Source of the DNA: Plastoroseomonas hellenica
Lineage (GTDB): Bacteria > Pseudomonadota > Alphaproteobacteria > Acetobacterales > Acetobacteraceae
NCBI RefSeq assembly: GCF_018129085.1
Contig: NZ_JAAGBB010000034.1
Span: forward strand, 1 to 64,000
Length of the DNA: 64,000 bases
Direction: 5' to 3'
Translations under genes and position numbers: made by a program
The notes under the pieces: model-generated
Seen by the model: the letters and a program-made list of their open reading frames with translations, nothing else
Told to the model about the DNA's origin: nothing
The model's database searches: none
Shown: positions 1 to 7,743 of the stretch, in pieces
Position numbering within the stretch: the first letter of the stretch is position 1
Layout of the letters: every line of letters starts with the position of its first letter

Positions 1-1
1 G

Positions 2-163
2 GGGGAGCCGCCCAACCCCGCCAGGCCCCCGGCCGGCTGCGCCTTCCACCCGCGCTGCCCGCATGCGGAGGCGCGCTGCGGCACGGAGCCGCCGGAGCTG
101 GCGGCGGCCGCGCCGGAGCATGCGGTGGCCTGCCACCTGGTGGCGGAGGACCGCCTGCCCTGA
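2..163 (+). CDS. Oligopeptide/dipeptide ABC transporter ATPase, C-terminal end (5'-truncated by window edge)
   Basis: Only the last 53 residues are inside the window. They form the oligopeptide/dipeptide ATPase C-terminal region that follows the nucleotide-binding domain in OppD/OppF/DppD/DppF proteins. The signature is GCAFHPRCPHA, then a Cys about eight residues on, then a proline-rich spacer and a final HAVACHL segment; this Cys-rich tail is characteristic of the family and can bind an iron-sulfur cluster in some members. The reading frame runs open to the left edge and ends at TGA 161-163. The ATPase core, Walker motifs and the permease partners lie outside, so the substrate (peptide, nickel or other) cannot be inferred. 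Confidence 0.85.
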   Translation, partial: GEPPNPARPPAGCAFHPRCPHAEARCGTEPPELAAAAPEHAVACHLVAEDRLP

Positions 164-259
164 AAGGGCTTCCCCGCCGCATCATGGCTGGGTGATCGCG
201 GCAGCGAATGCGGGCCGCGATGCGTTGCTTGCGCACAACCATCGAGCGGGAGCGCGCCC

Positions 260-694
260 ATGAGCCGGCTGAGCCTTGAAGACCTGGCGGAGGAGATGCG
301 CGACATCGACTTCGCCATGCTGTCGACCCATGCCGAAGGCGGCGAGATCGCCGGGCGGCCGATGAGCACCAACCGCGATGTCGCCTATGACGGCACCTCC
401 TATTTCTTCACCCTGGACAGCACGCGCACCGTCGCTGACATCGCGCGGGACCCGAAGGTGGCGCTGTCCTTCACCGGGCGGAAGGGCCTGTTCGGCAAGC
501 CGCCGACCTTCATCGCCGTGGAGGGCAGGGCGACGCTGATCCGCGACAGGGCCGCCTTCGACGCGCATTGGGCGAAGGACCTGGACGACTGGTTCAAGCA
601 GGGTGCCGATACCCCGGGCCTGGTGCTCATCCAGGTCGAGGCGGCGCGCATCACCTGCTGGAAGGGGATGGAGGAGACCGAGGTGGAGCTCTGA
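260..694 (+). CDS. Pyridoxamine 5'-phosphate oxidase-fold protein (general stress protein 26-like)
   Basis: A 144-residue single-domain split-barrel protein of the flavin-binding PNPOx-like family. The N-terminal helix (LSLEDLAEEMRDIDFAMLST) is followed by the strand pattern typical of this group: GRPMSTNRDV, a YFFTLDSTRTV segment, and DPKVALSFTGRKG. Family members bind FMN or F420 and are often annotated as general stress proteins; the substrate is generally unknown. The start is ATG 260, preceded by a purine-rich GAGCGGGAG stretch. It lies about 100 bases after the peptide-transporter ATPase and just before a DUF1206 membrane gene, with nothing that ties it to either. The family call is solid; the cellular role is open. 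Confidence 0.8.
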   Translation: MSRLSLEDLAEEMRDIDFAMLSTHAEGGEIAGRPMSTNRDVAYDGTSYFFTLDSTRTVADIARDPKVALSFTGRKGLFGKPPTFIAVEGRATLIRDRAAFDAHWAKDLDDWFKQGADTPGLVLIQVEAARITCWKGMEETEVEL

Positions 695-758
695 CGCCGC
701 TGCCCGCCGCCGCCGTGCAACCAAAGGCGGTCCCCGGGCGTCCGAAGCAGGAGCAAGG

Positions 759-1619
759 ATGGAGGGCAGCCGGATGCGGGCCCAACACCGCAGCCTAGAG
801 TTCCTGGCCCGCCTCGGATATGCCGCGCGCGGCGCGGTCTATCTGATCATCGGCGCGCTCGCGCTGACGGCCGCGCTCAGCCGCGGGGGCGAGGCGACCG
901 GCTCCCGCGGCGCCCTCATCGCGCTGCTGACCCAGCCTCTCGGCTATCTCCTGCTCGCCGTGGTCGGGCTCGGCCTGTTCGGCTTCGGCGTCTGGCGCGT
1001 CACGCAGTCGCTGCTGGATGCGGATGGCCACGGGGCCGGGGCGCGGGCGCTGGTGGAGCGCGCCGTGCAGGCGGTCTCCGCCGTCGTCCATTTTGGTCTC
1101 GCCCTCTTCGCCGCCAGCATCCTGCTGGGGCTGCGGCGGGCGGCCGGGGATGACGAGCAGGCCGCCATCGACTGGACGCGGCTGCTGCTTGCCCAGCCCT
1201 TCGGGCGCTGGCTGGTCGGGCTGGCGGGGCTGGCGGTGATCGGCGCCGCGATCGGCATGGCGACCAAGGCGTGGACGCTCGCCTTCATGCGGCGGTTGTC
1301 CTGCGATCCCGAAGTCGCGCTCTGGGTGCGGCCGCTGGGACGGCTGGGCTATGCGGCGCGGGCGCTGGTCTTCCTGATCCTCGGCAGCTTCCTGATCACT
1401 GCCGCCTATCACGCCGATCCGAATGAGGCGCATGGGCTCGGCGGTTCCCTGCTGGCGGTGCGGGACCAGCCCTTCGGGCCCTGGATCTTCGGCATCGCGG
1501 CACTCGGCCTGGTGGCCTTCGGCGCCTTCGGCTTCGTCGAGGCGCGCTACCGGCAGATCCATCCCGATGCCGCGCTGCGGCGGGTCGGCCGGGCGGCGGC
1601 GCAGCGCGGCACCGGTTGA
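759..1619 (+). CDS. DUF1206 family integral membrane protein
   Basis: A 286-residue membrane protein built from three repeats of a two-helix unit, as in the DUF1206 family. Repeats begin with LARLGYAARGAVYLIIGALAL near the N-terminus, a diverged AVSAVVHFGLALFAASIL unit in the middle, and LGRLGYAARALVFLILGSFL near residue 190; each ends with a second helix containing G-I/L-x-x-F-G-x-F/W. Function is unknown across the family. The open frame extends further upstream (to 603) but overlaps the preceding gene; ATG 759, with GAGCAAGG just before it, is a better start. The next gene, DUF1003, starts 10 bases downstream, so the two are probably co-transcribed. Confidence 0.8.
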   Translation: MEGSRMRAQHRSLEFLARLGYAARGAVYLIIGALALTAALSRGGEATGSRGALIALLTQPLGYLLLAVVGLGLFGFGVWRVTQSLLDADGHGAGARALVERAVQAVSAVVHFGLALFAASILLGLRRAAGDDEQAAIDWTRLLLAQPFGRWLVGLAGLAVIGAAIGMATKAWTLAFMRRLSCDPEVALWVRPLGRLGYAARALVFLILGSFLITAAYHADPNEAHGLGGSLLAVRDQPFGPWIFGIAALGLVAFGAFGFVEARYRQIHPDAALRRVGRAAAQRGTG

Positions 1620-1628
1620 GGCGCGGCG

Positions 1629-2192
1629 ATGAACGATGACCGCGCCGGCAGCCCGACCGTTCCCCCGCCTGCCCCGGACAGGCTCAGCACGGCGCTCAGG
1701 CGGAACATCCGGGCGGTGGAGGAGCGGCGGAAGCGCCAGGCCGCCGAGGCCAGCCGGGAGGAGCGGATCGCGGAGGCGGTGACGAAGTTCACCGGCAGCA
1801 TGCGTTTCGTCTATCTGCATCTCGGGCTCTATGGCGGCTGGATCCTGATCAACCTCGGCATCGTTCCCGGGCTGCCGCGCTTCGACCCGTCCTTCGTGAT
1901 CCTCGCGATGGTGGCGTCGGTCGAGGCGATCTTCCTCTCGACCTTCGTCCTCATCAGCCAGAACCGCATGGCGGCCGCGGCGGATGAGCGGGCGGATCTC
2001 GACCTGCAGATCAGCCTGCTGGCGGAGCATGAGCTCACGAAGCTGGCCGAGATGATCACCGACATCACGGACCACCTCGGCATACCCCCGCGGGACAGGC
2101 GGGAGGTCGAGGAGATCAAGAAGGACGTCGCGCCCGAAGCGGTGCTGGACGAGATCCAGACGCAGCAGAATGATCCGGGACGGCGTGGCTAG
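1629..2192 (+). CDS. DUF1003 family membrane protein
   Basis: A 187-residue protein matching the DUF1003 family: a charged N-terminal region (residues about 15-55), then two predicted membrane helices, the first around FVYLHLGLYGGWILINLG and the second around SFVILAMVASVEAIFLSTF, followed by the hallmark segment LISQNRMAAAADERADLDL and a helical C-terminal tail. In the family, the ISQNR...D motif directly after the second helix is strongly conserved. Function is unknown. It directly follows the DUF1206 gene (10-base gap) and precedes an MpaB-family gene; all three are on the same strand and may form a small operon. It carries no signal peptide; N-terminus is expected in the cytoplasm. Confidence 0.85.
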   Translation: MNDDRAGSPTVPPPAPDRLSTALRRNIRAVEERRKRQAAEASREERIAEAVTKFTGSMRFVYLHLGLYGGWILINLGIVPGLPRFDPSFVILAMVASVEAIFLSTFVLISQNRMAAAADERADLDLQISLLAEHELTKLAEMITDITDHLGIPPRDRREVEEIKKDVAPEAVLDEIQTQQNDPGRRG

Positions 2193-2225
2193 GGATCTGC
2201 TGATGCACCGCTTCGGGAAGCGCCC

Positions 2226-3080
2226 GTGAAGCTCGGCGCGGTGCTGGAGATGATGCGCCCGCCGCCGGGCATGGAGGTCGATTTCCGCCGGCCGGCCGGC
2301 GCGCCGGCGCTGGCGCCCGCGGACGGCGTCTCCTGGCGGGTCTTCTCCAATCCGGTTTCGCTGTTCGTCGGCGGCGTCGCGGCGGTGCTGCTCGAGCTCG
2401 CGGAGCCTTCGGTGCGGTCGGGCGTCTGGGACCACAGCAGCTTCCGCGGCGATCCCGCGCTGCGGCTGCGGCGCACGGGCTTCGCCGCGATGGTGACCGT
2501 CTATGGCCCGCGCGCCGAGGCGGAGGCGATGATCGCCCATGTCGTGCGGCTGCATGACCGTATCAGCGGCACGACGCCCGACGGCACGCCCTACCGCGCC
2601 AATGACCCGCGCCTGCTGGACTGGGTGCAGGCGACGGCGGTGTTCGGCTTCACCGAGGCCTATCACCGCTATGTCGCGCCGCTGTCGCCCGAGGAGAAAT
2701 TGCGCGCCTTCGCGGAGGGCGAGCCGGCGGCGCGGCTCTATGGCGCTACGAATGCGCCGCATGACTGGCGTGGCTGGGAGAGGCTGCTCGCCGCCACCGC
2801 GCCGGGGCTGGAAGGCTCCCCGGTGCTGACGGAGTTCCTCGACATCATGGAGGGTGCGGCGATCCTGCCGGCGCCGCTCCGCGGGCTGCAGCGGCGGCTG
2901 GTGCGCGCCGCCGTCGCGATGACGCCGGAGCCGGTCCGGTCCCTGCCCGAGCTGCGCTCCCGCGGGCTTCGCCGCGGCGAGGCGCGATGGGTCCGGCTGC
3001 TGGGCCGCGCCGCGGCCTGGCTGCCGCTGCCATCGCTGCCGCCCGCCCAGGCCGCGCGCCGGATGCGCGCGGCCCGGTGA
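2226..3080 (+). CDS. Oxygenase MpaB family protein (DUF2236)
   Basis: A 284-residue protein of the DUF2236 / MpaB-like heme oxygenase family. Visible family landmarks are W-R-V-F-S-N-P and the glycine/alanine-rich first helix, then R-L-R-R-T-G-F-A-A-M-V-T-V-Y-G with D-P-A upstream, H-x-x-V-x-G-T-x-P-D-G-x-P-Y-R-A-N-D-P, L-x-W-V-x-A-T, and Y-x-x-Y-V. Members bind heme b; the fungal MpaB oxygenase cleaves a prenyl chain and the bacterial latex-clearing proteins are distant relatives. The substrate here is unknown. The only start after the upstream stop at 2190 is GTG 2226, preceded by GGGAAG. It ends just before the 47-bp hairpin element and faces the VOC gene. Confidence 0.8.
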   Translation: MKLGAVLEMMRPPPGMEVDFRRPAGAPALAPADGVSWRVFSNPVSLFVGGVAAVLLELAEPSVRSGVWDHSSFRGDPALRLRRTGFAAMVTVYGPRAEAEAMIAHVVRLHDRISGTTPDGTPYRANDPRLLDWVQATAVFGFTEAYHRYVAPLSPEEKLRAFAEGEPAARLYGATNAPHDWRGWERLLAATAPGLEGSPVLTEFLDIMEGAAILPAPLRGLQRRLVRAAVAMTPEPVRSLPELRSRGLRRGEARWVRLLGRAAAWLPLPSLPPAQAARRMRAAR

Positions 3081-3085
3081 TCCCA

Positions 3086-3132
3086 GAGCAGATCGTCGGA
3101 GGGCGGAATCGCCCGGAGGCGTGAATCTGCTC
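3086..3132. repeat. 47-bp palindromic intergenic repeat, copy A
   Basis: Same element as at 47080-47126 and 50588-50634, here in the opposite orientation. The ends GAGCAGAT (3086-3093) and ATCTGCTC (3125-3132) are perfect inverted repeats; inside lies a second stem, GGGCG / CGCCC, around a 4-base loop (AATC in this orientation). It sits between two convergent genes (end of the MpaB-family gene at 3080 and end of the VOC gene at 3159), where its hairpin could also act as a bidirectional transcript end. Confidence 0.85.
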
Positions 3133-3158
3133 GTCAGAACAACGCTTCGCCGGCGGCG

Positions 3159-3647
3159 TCAGGCCTTGCCGGCGCGCGCAGCCTCGATCTTGGCGATGTC
3201 GATCTTGCGCATGGTCATCATGGCCTCCATCGCCCGCTTCGCGGCGGCGCGATCCGGATCCTTCATCGCGGCCCAGAGGGCGCGCGGCACGATCTGCCAG
3301 GAGAAGCCCCAGCGGTCCTTGCACCAACTGCATTCGCTCTCGCTGCCGCCATTGCCGACGATCGCGTTCCAGTAGCGGTCGGTCTCCGCCTGGTCCTCGG
3401 TCATCACCTGGAAGCTCACCGCCTCGTTCGGCTTGAAGTTGGGGCCGCCATTCAGGCCGATGAAGGCGCGGCCGAGCAGGGTGAATTCGACGGTCAGCTC
3501 GTAACCCTGTTTACCCCCGGGGGTATCGGCCGGGGATTGCAACGCCTGCCCGACATGGCTGTCGGGGAAGGTGGCCGCATAGAATTCCGCAGCCTTGCGT
3601 GCCTCGCCATGGTCGAACCACAGACAGGTGACGAGTTTTTCGGACAT
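3159..3647 (-). CDS. VOC superfamily protein, PhnB-like (3-demethylubiquinone methyltransferase-type domain)
   Basis: A 162-residue vicinal-oxygen-chelate fold protein. N-terminal [23 protein letters not shown] is the classic opening of the PhnB/YjdN-like branch, followed by [31 protein letters not shown] and the closing block C-x-W-C-x-D-x-W-G-x-S-W-Q-I-V-P. Between them, [16 protein letters not shown] is the usual helix of this branch. The last about 40 residues ([30 protein letters not shown]) match the tail seen in many proteobacterial homologues. Despite the historical Pfam name, these are not established methyltransferases and the substrate is unknown. The start ATG at 3645-3647 has a strong GGAGGAAA site upstream. 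Monocistronic. Confidence 0.85.
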   Translation of the reverse strand: MSEKLVTCLWFDHGEARKAAEFYAATFPDSHVGQALQSPADTPGGKQGYELTVEFTLLGRAFIGLNGGPNFKPNEAVSFQVMTEDQAETDRYWNAIVGNGGSESECSWCKDRWGFSWQIVPRALWAAMKDPDRAAAKRAMEAMMTMRKIDIAKIEAARAGKA

Positions 3648-3774
3648 TGGACTTTCCTCCCCGAGGCTGACGACTGCCTGGGTATAGACCCGCAGGATGC
3701 AGGCCGGAAAAGCCCCGCCTTCAAGATCGGGTTATTCTTCCGCGACAGCGGCCGCTGTCCGGTTGGCTTTCACC

Positions 3775-4220
3775 CTAGCGCAGCGGCCAGACGATCGGGA
3801 TCATGAGCGTCGCCACGACGACCACGATGACCGAGAGCGGCAAACCCAGGCGCCAGTAGTCGCCGAAGCGGTAGCCGCCCGGCCCGAGCACCAGCGTGTT
3901 GCACTGATGGCCGATCGGCGTGAGGAAATCGTAGGCGCAGCCGATCGCCGCCGCTATCAGGAAGGGATTGGGCTTAAGCCCGAGCCGTACGCGAGATCGG
4001 CGGCGATCGGCGCCATGATCAAGGCCGTCGCGGCGTTGTTGAGATAGGGCGTCAGCGCCACGGCGACGACGATCACCAGCGCCAGGCAGCCGGCGATGAC
4101 CTGCGCGCCGCCGGTGCTGGCGACCGCGTCACTCACCGGGATCAGGCAGGCCAACAGGATCAGGATCGGGGCGCCGATCGCCTCATAGGCTTCCTGTAGT
4201 CGCCTGGGAATTGCCGCCAA
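3775..4220 (-). pseudogene. SLC13-family permease remnant (5'-truncated and frameshifted)
   Basis: Reading leftward from about 4205, the frame encodes LQEAYEAIGAPILILLACLIPVSDA...LTPYLNNAATALIMAPIAADLAYG, which is the C-terminal half of an SLC13 (divalent anion / TrkA-C permease) transporter, including the conserved NNAATA motif. At about 3984 one base appears to be missing: the original frame stops at 3957, but the next frame continues as GLKPNPFLIAAAIGCAYDFL, TPIGHQCN and PGGYRFGDYWRLGLPLS to a stop at 3775-3777, exactly the expected C-terminus (T-P-x-G-x-Q-x-N motif). The N-terminal half is absent; an in-frame stop lies just upstream of 4220 where low-GC sequence begins. The truncation coincides with the island edge. 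Confidence 0.8.
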
Positions 4221-4357
4221 CGTCCGTTATCGCAGTTCAAACGACAGTCAGGCCGCCGTCGCTGTTTGCTACGTTAGCCAAGCAGCTATGCAGGCTAAGT
4301 CGGTCGCTGGGCACGCTTCTGGGCACATTCGTCCACTGGAAAGCCAGCGCCCTTGTG

Positions 4358-4364
4358 TATAAAT
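4358..4364 (+). promoter_or_regulatory. Possible -10 box for the methyltransferase-PIN operon
   Basis: TATAAAT lies 6 bases before ATG 4371. It is a good sigma-70 -10 hexamer in an otherwise promoter-poor GC-rich genome. Transcription from it would start at or near the ATG, giving a leaderless mRNA, which fits the lack of a convincing Shine-Dalgarno. No clear -35 hexamer is visible at the right spacing, so the call is weak. Confidence 0.3.
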
Positions 4365-4370
4365 GGCGCA

Positions 4371-7046
4371 ATGGAATATCTCCCAACCTACGATAACACG
4401 CGTTCAAGCGCAGGCTTAGCAGCAGCCTTCGGATGGGCTGAGCAGGACCTTAAGGCTCTGGACATTCAGCGCGGCGGGACGGTCATCAATGTCCGAAAGG
4501 GTCTAATCAGCGGCGAGCCAGCCGCCATTTTTGGAACGATCACGGGTCGGAATGGTTCCGATCCGTTAGATAGCGTTGCCTTGTATGCATACCATGCTAG
4601 TGCACCATGGGGCGTGTTGGCCGATGAGGTCGGGCTGACGGTCTTTAATTCGCAGTGGCTCGACGACTCCAACTGGTTCCGCTTGCCGCGCATATCGTGG
4701 GAGAGGGCCGAAGATCATCGCGACCTCCTCGATTCGCTTACACCAAAGGGTTTATTTGATAGGCAGCCGGCGCGCCTCGCAACGAAGCTCCGCGAGCCCA
4801 CCGACTTTCTGAAGCCTGTAGATGACTCACTTGTCGAGCGATTGGACCGCTGGCGTGACCAAGCTTTGCGTTATGCTCGGCACACAGACAAAGTTGATGA
4901 ATTGCTTCAGACATTCTATGCACAACTTTTTGTGTTAAGAACTGTTGAAGATCGACAACTCGATGGGCGTGTTGAACCCGTTTCCGGCGTTGTTTTGGGT
5001 TCTGACCGGTTTAATCGCCAGGAATGGGAGAAGATTTTAGAACAAGCTCAGAGTATGATAGGCAGTGACCTTTTTGATTCAGATGTAACTACCGCAATAC
5101 CGGAACATGTTCTGGCTGGTGTGATTAACGAACTTTACGTTCCGCATCGGGTTCCCGGATCAAATCCGCGGTATAATTTCTCCTGGATTGACGCTGACGT
5201 TCTTGGCGTCGCCTATGAAAAGTATTTAGCATCGGTGCTTCAGCCAACCTCACTTCCGGCTCAGGTAGATCTATTTCTACCAGCGGAGAGAGGTGTTGAG
5301 CGATACAGCATCCGAAAAAGCGCCGGAGCATATTATACACCGAAGTATATAACGAACTATATTTCCGAGACGGTTATTGACGACTATTTTAAGAACGACC
5401 CCGGATTAGATCCTCCGGCGATCATAGATTTTTCCTGCGGATCCGGGTCTTTCCTGGTCGCCGCAATAGATAAGCTTTTAAGGCGCCTTAAACTGAGAGA
5501 TCCTGCCCGCTCTTGGGCTAGAGAACTCATCGATGGAGGACATATCGCTGGAATTGATATCGATCCGAAGGCGGTAACTGCGGCGCGCCTTCATCTTTGG
5601 CAGCGGCTAATTGAGGAACCGGACGCTTTACCCCTGCCCAATTTGGCACAAGTTGTGGTGACAGCGGATGGATTGGACACATCCACTTGGGGTGCGCTTG
5701 AGAGGAAGTACAATATAGTACTTGGGAACCCTCCATTTCTTGCTACGAGCCTCGTGGGGTCGCGCCAAGAGCTCGAAGCTAGATTCGTGACGGCACGAGG
5801 GCGGTACGATTTTTCTTCGCTTTTTGTTGAGCAGGCGCTCAAGATTTTGGCAGACGAGGGCTACCTAGGATTGGTCGTTCCGAACCGCCTCTTTCGGAAC
5901 AGAAGCGGAGCGCCAGTTCGCCGCCTTCTGACTGAGCAGGCGCATTTGAGAGCAATCGTCGATTTCGGAACAACAAAGCCATTCGACGCAGATGCCTACG
6001 TCGGTTGCATAATCGCGAAGAGGATTTTCGAACCCCAAGCCGCACCAGCCAAGGTGCTAGTTATTGAGGTGCGCTCTCTCGACGCCGATTTCCTTGCGGC
6101 ACTCCTGCTCGCGGCGCAACGGGATCGCGGACAAAACTCATCAACGCTCCGGGCCTTCTCCGCTCAGCATCCGGCTGGTGATGCCCCTTGGATGCTGCTA
6201 TCGGACGCAGATCGAATTTCTCGCATAAAGATTGAGGAAGTGTCCGTCAGGCTGGATTCAGTCGCCAGCATTCCCCAAGGAATTCGCACGGGTGGCAACG
6301 ACTTTTTCTATGTTTCTCTCATTTCGGAAGATGGAGGCCCTCTATCCAGGGTAGAAAATGGCTTTGGAGAAGAGTTTATTATTGAATCTGCTCTCTTAGA
6401 GCATTCCGTATATGGATCACAGGTGCGACGGTATGATAATATCCACACATCATATCGCCTCATATATCCATATCGTGGAAATATCGCGATATCCGAGCCA
6501 GAGCTCGAACAGCGGTATCCGCATGCATGGTCTTATTTTCAAAGAAATAGAGATATCCTTAGCTCCAGAGCTAGCCTAAAGAAGAGTAACGGCCGCTATT
6601 ATGAATTGATCTGGCCCAGAGACGAAATATGGCTGCGCCGCCCGAAGCTTCTGATAAGAGATCTCGCTCCCACCACTGCCTTTGCAGTTGATCCTTCAGG
6701 TCGTATATTTCTTGTTGGAGGAACGGCTGTTGTTCCCGAAGATCCCGAGTTGCTGCTTGCATTGATGGCTTATCTGAACAGTTCTGTGATAAATAATCTG
6801 GTTCGCCAAACCACACCTCAATTCAGAGGCAGCTTCCAGAAATTCGAACCACAGCATATTCAAGGCATACCAATCTTAGACAGAATTCTGGAAGATGAAG
6901 CCCTTGTAGAGCAGTTAACTCTATATGCACGGGCCATCATCGACACCGAAGAGAATTCTGATACTCGGCGCACGCTTGAAACTCAGGTCAATGAGCTAGT
7001 GCTATCAATTGCGGAGGAGCGCGGTCTGACGCTGGGCACAGCGTAA
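4371..7046 (+). CDS. N6-adenine DNA methyltransferase, type IIG/Eco57I-like architecture
   Basis: An 891-residue protein with the layout of fused restriction-modification enzymes. Residues about 65-100 (VALYAYHASAPWGVL, VFNSQW) resemble the end of an N-terminal nuclease-like domain, but no PD-(D/E)xK signature is apparent. A helical domain follows (LFVLRTVEDRQL, 186-197), then GAYYTPKYI (319-327), SAM motif I DFSCGSGSFL (353-362), GIDIDP (394-399), and catalytic NPPF (453-456), the signature of gamma-class N6-adenine methylases. The C-terminal about 300 residues carry the TaqI-like specificity region (IPQGIRTGGNDFFYV; RPKLLIRDLAP; AYLNSSVINN). TTG 4353 is an alternative start, but ATG 4371 overlaps less with the promoter. 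The stop overlaps the PIN gene start by one base. Host defence or epigenetic role is inferred. Confidence 0.8.
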   Translation: MEYLPTYDNTRSSAGLAAAFGWAEQDLKALDIQRGGTVINVRKGLISGEPAAIFGTITGRNGSDPLDSVALYAYHASAPWGVLADEVGLTVFNSQWLDDSNWFRLPRISWERAEDHRDLLDSLTPKGLFDRQPARLATKLREPTDFLKPVDDSLVERLDRWRDQALRYARHTDKVDELLQTFYAQLFVLRTVEDRQLDGRVEPVSGVVLGSDRFNRQEWEKILEQAQSMIGSDLFDSDVTTAIPEHVLAGVINELYVPHRVPGSNPRYNFSWIDADVLGVAYEKYLASVLQPTSLPAQVDLFLPAERGVERYSIRKSAGAYYTPKYITNYISETVIDDYFKNDPGLDPPAIIDFSCGSGSFLVAAIDKLLRRLKLRDPARSWARELIDGGHIAGIDIDPKAVTAARLHLWQRLIEEPDALPLPNLAQVVVTADGLDTSTWGALERKYNIVLGNPPFLATSLVGSRQELEARFVTARGRYDFSSLFVEQALKILADEGYLGLVVPNRLFRNRSGAPVRRLLTEQAHLRAIVDFGTTKPFDADAYVGCIIAKRIFEPQAAPAKVLVIEVRSLDADFLAALLLAAQRDRGQNSSTLRAFSAQHPAGDAPWMLLSDADRISRIKIEEVSVRLDSVASIPQGIRTGGNDFFYVSLISEDGGPLSRVENGFGEEFIIESALLEHSVYGSQVRRYDNIHTSYRLIYPYRGNIAISEPELEQRYPHAWSYFQRNRDILSSRASLKKSNGRYYELIWPRDEIWLRRPKLLIRDLAPTTAFAVDPSGRIFLVGGTAVVPEDPELLLALMAYLNSSVINNLVRQTTPQFRGSFQKFEPQHIQGIPILDRILEDEALVEQLTLYARAIIDTEENSDTRRTLETQVNELVLSIAEERGLTLGTA

Positions 7047-7567
7047 TGGTAACACTTCGAATTCTGGAGCAAGAGATAGATCTACCGAGGAACATGGCTC
7101 TCCTAGACACGAATGTTCTTGTTGCATTTATTGATGATCGTGACAACGATCATGACCAAGCGGCTCTAGTCATTGATGAGCTGACAGATTTCGTCTGGAT
7201 CGTCAGCCTTCCCGTTATCGTGGAAGCTTGTGGCTTGCTCGGCAGTCGGCGTGGACAGAGCCACGTCCGCAATCTACTTAGCTGGCTCTTAACCCCAGGA
7301 AAGGCTTGGATCCTACCTGGTTCGCATCCATCGTTGTCCCCAGATGGGATGCTATGGTCACACAGTACGTGGATGGGAAAATTCATTGTAGACTATGTAG
7401 ATGCTCACCTAATGGAACTCGCCAACTTCATTACTGCCCAATGTGAACTTAGACCACATCTTCCTATTGTCACATTTGATACTAAAGATTTTATGCGATG
7501 CGCAAAAAATGGATTCCTGTATAGCTTGTATGATATGCGCTCACTTGAGCTCGTCGATTTTAGCTGA
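7046..7567 (+). CDS. PIN-domain nuclease coupled to the DNA methyltransferase
   Basis: A 173-residue protein with the conserved acidic residues of a PIN (VapC-like) ribonuclease: ALLDTNVLVAFID (Asp21), PVIVEACGLL (Glu60), DYVDAHLMELA (Asp119) and PIVTFDTKDF (Asp145, Asp148). These are expected to bind divalent metal. It is a little longer than a usual VapC, with an extra segment at about 85-112 (tryptophan- and serine-rich). The start codon overlaps the methyltransferase stop codon (TAATG), implying translational coupling. No AbrB/RHH/Phd-type antitoxin lies next to it, so a conventional VapBC pair is unlikely; the methyltransferase occupies the partner position. The target (RNA or DNA) is unknown. 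Confidence 0.75.
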   Translation: MVTLRILEQEIDLPRNMALLDTNVLVAFIDDRDNDHDQAALVIDELTDFVWIVSLPVIVEACGLLGSRRGQSHVRNLLSWLLTPGKAWILPGSHPSLSPDGMLWSHSTWMGKFIVDYVDAHLMELANFITAQCELRPHLPIVTFDTKDFMRCAKNGFLYSLYDMRSLELVDFS

Positions 7568-7743
7568 ATGCAGAAATTTTTGCGCGCTTTTCTGGAGATA
7601 GATCAGCAGCTTTCTTATAATATCTTCTTCTTCTTCAAAGAAGCTAACGCCATCCTTCCAAATTCTGCCATAAGGTTGTTAGGGTAACCTTACCCAGCAG
7701 CAGCAGCTCTCTAATTTGGCAGTTTGCTGAGAGAACCTCGTCC
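7568..7743. other. Low-GC intergenic spacer at the right edge of the island, with inverted repeats
   Basis: Non-coding by inspection. CCAAATT (7658-7664) and AATTTGG (7713-7719) are inverted repeats flanking a tight inner pair GGGTAA / TTACCC (7682-7687 and 7690-7695). This may fold as a transcript end for the PIN operon or mark the island junction. No T-run follows, and the loop of the inner pair is too small for a stable hairpin, so terminator function is doubtful. Confidence 0.35.

Larger units (their letters stand above)
4205..7743. other. Low-GC inserted block (putative small genomic/defence island)
   Basis: Base composition drops sharply between the truncated SLC13 remnant and the hutH stop codon: for example, positions 6421-6480 contain 25 G/C of 60, whereas the flanking genes are strongly GC-rich with G/C at most third codon positions. 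Codons such as ATA, TTA and AGA, almost absent elsewhere in the window, are common here. The block holds just two genes, an N6-DNA methyltransferase and a PIN nuclease, with 150 and 176 bases of low-GC flank. I saw no integrase, transposase, tRNA or convincing direct repeats at its edges, so the insertion mechanism is unknown. Edges are approximate (left 4195-4230, right 7568-7743). Confidence 0.7.

Noticed and set aside
795..2762. A 655-codon open frame on the minus strand
   Set aside because: It overlaps three well-supported plus-strand genes (DUF1206, DUF1003, MpaB), is Arg/Pro/Ala-rich with no domain, and reflects the GC-rich third-position bias opposite real genes.
7046..7567. Conventional VapBC toxin-antitoxin pair
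   Set aside because: No small antitoxin frame precedes or follows the PIN gene; the upstream partner is the methyltransferase.
7682..7695. GGGTAACCTTACCC as a terminator or regulator site
   Set aside because: Only a two-base loop, no T-run, no flanking promoter; could be chance in a low-GC spacer. Kept only as a note on the spacer.
4205..7743. Prophage or integrative element
   Set aside because: No integrase, tRNA target, phage gene or direct repeat was seen; only two genes are present.
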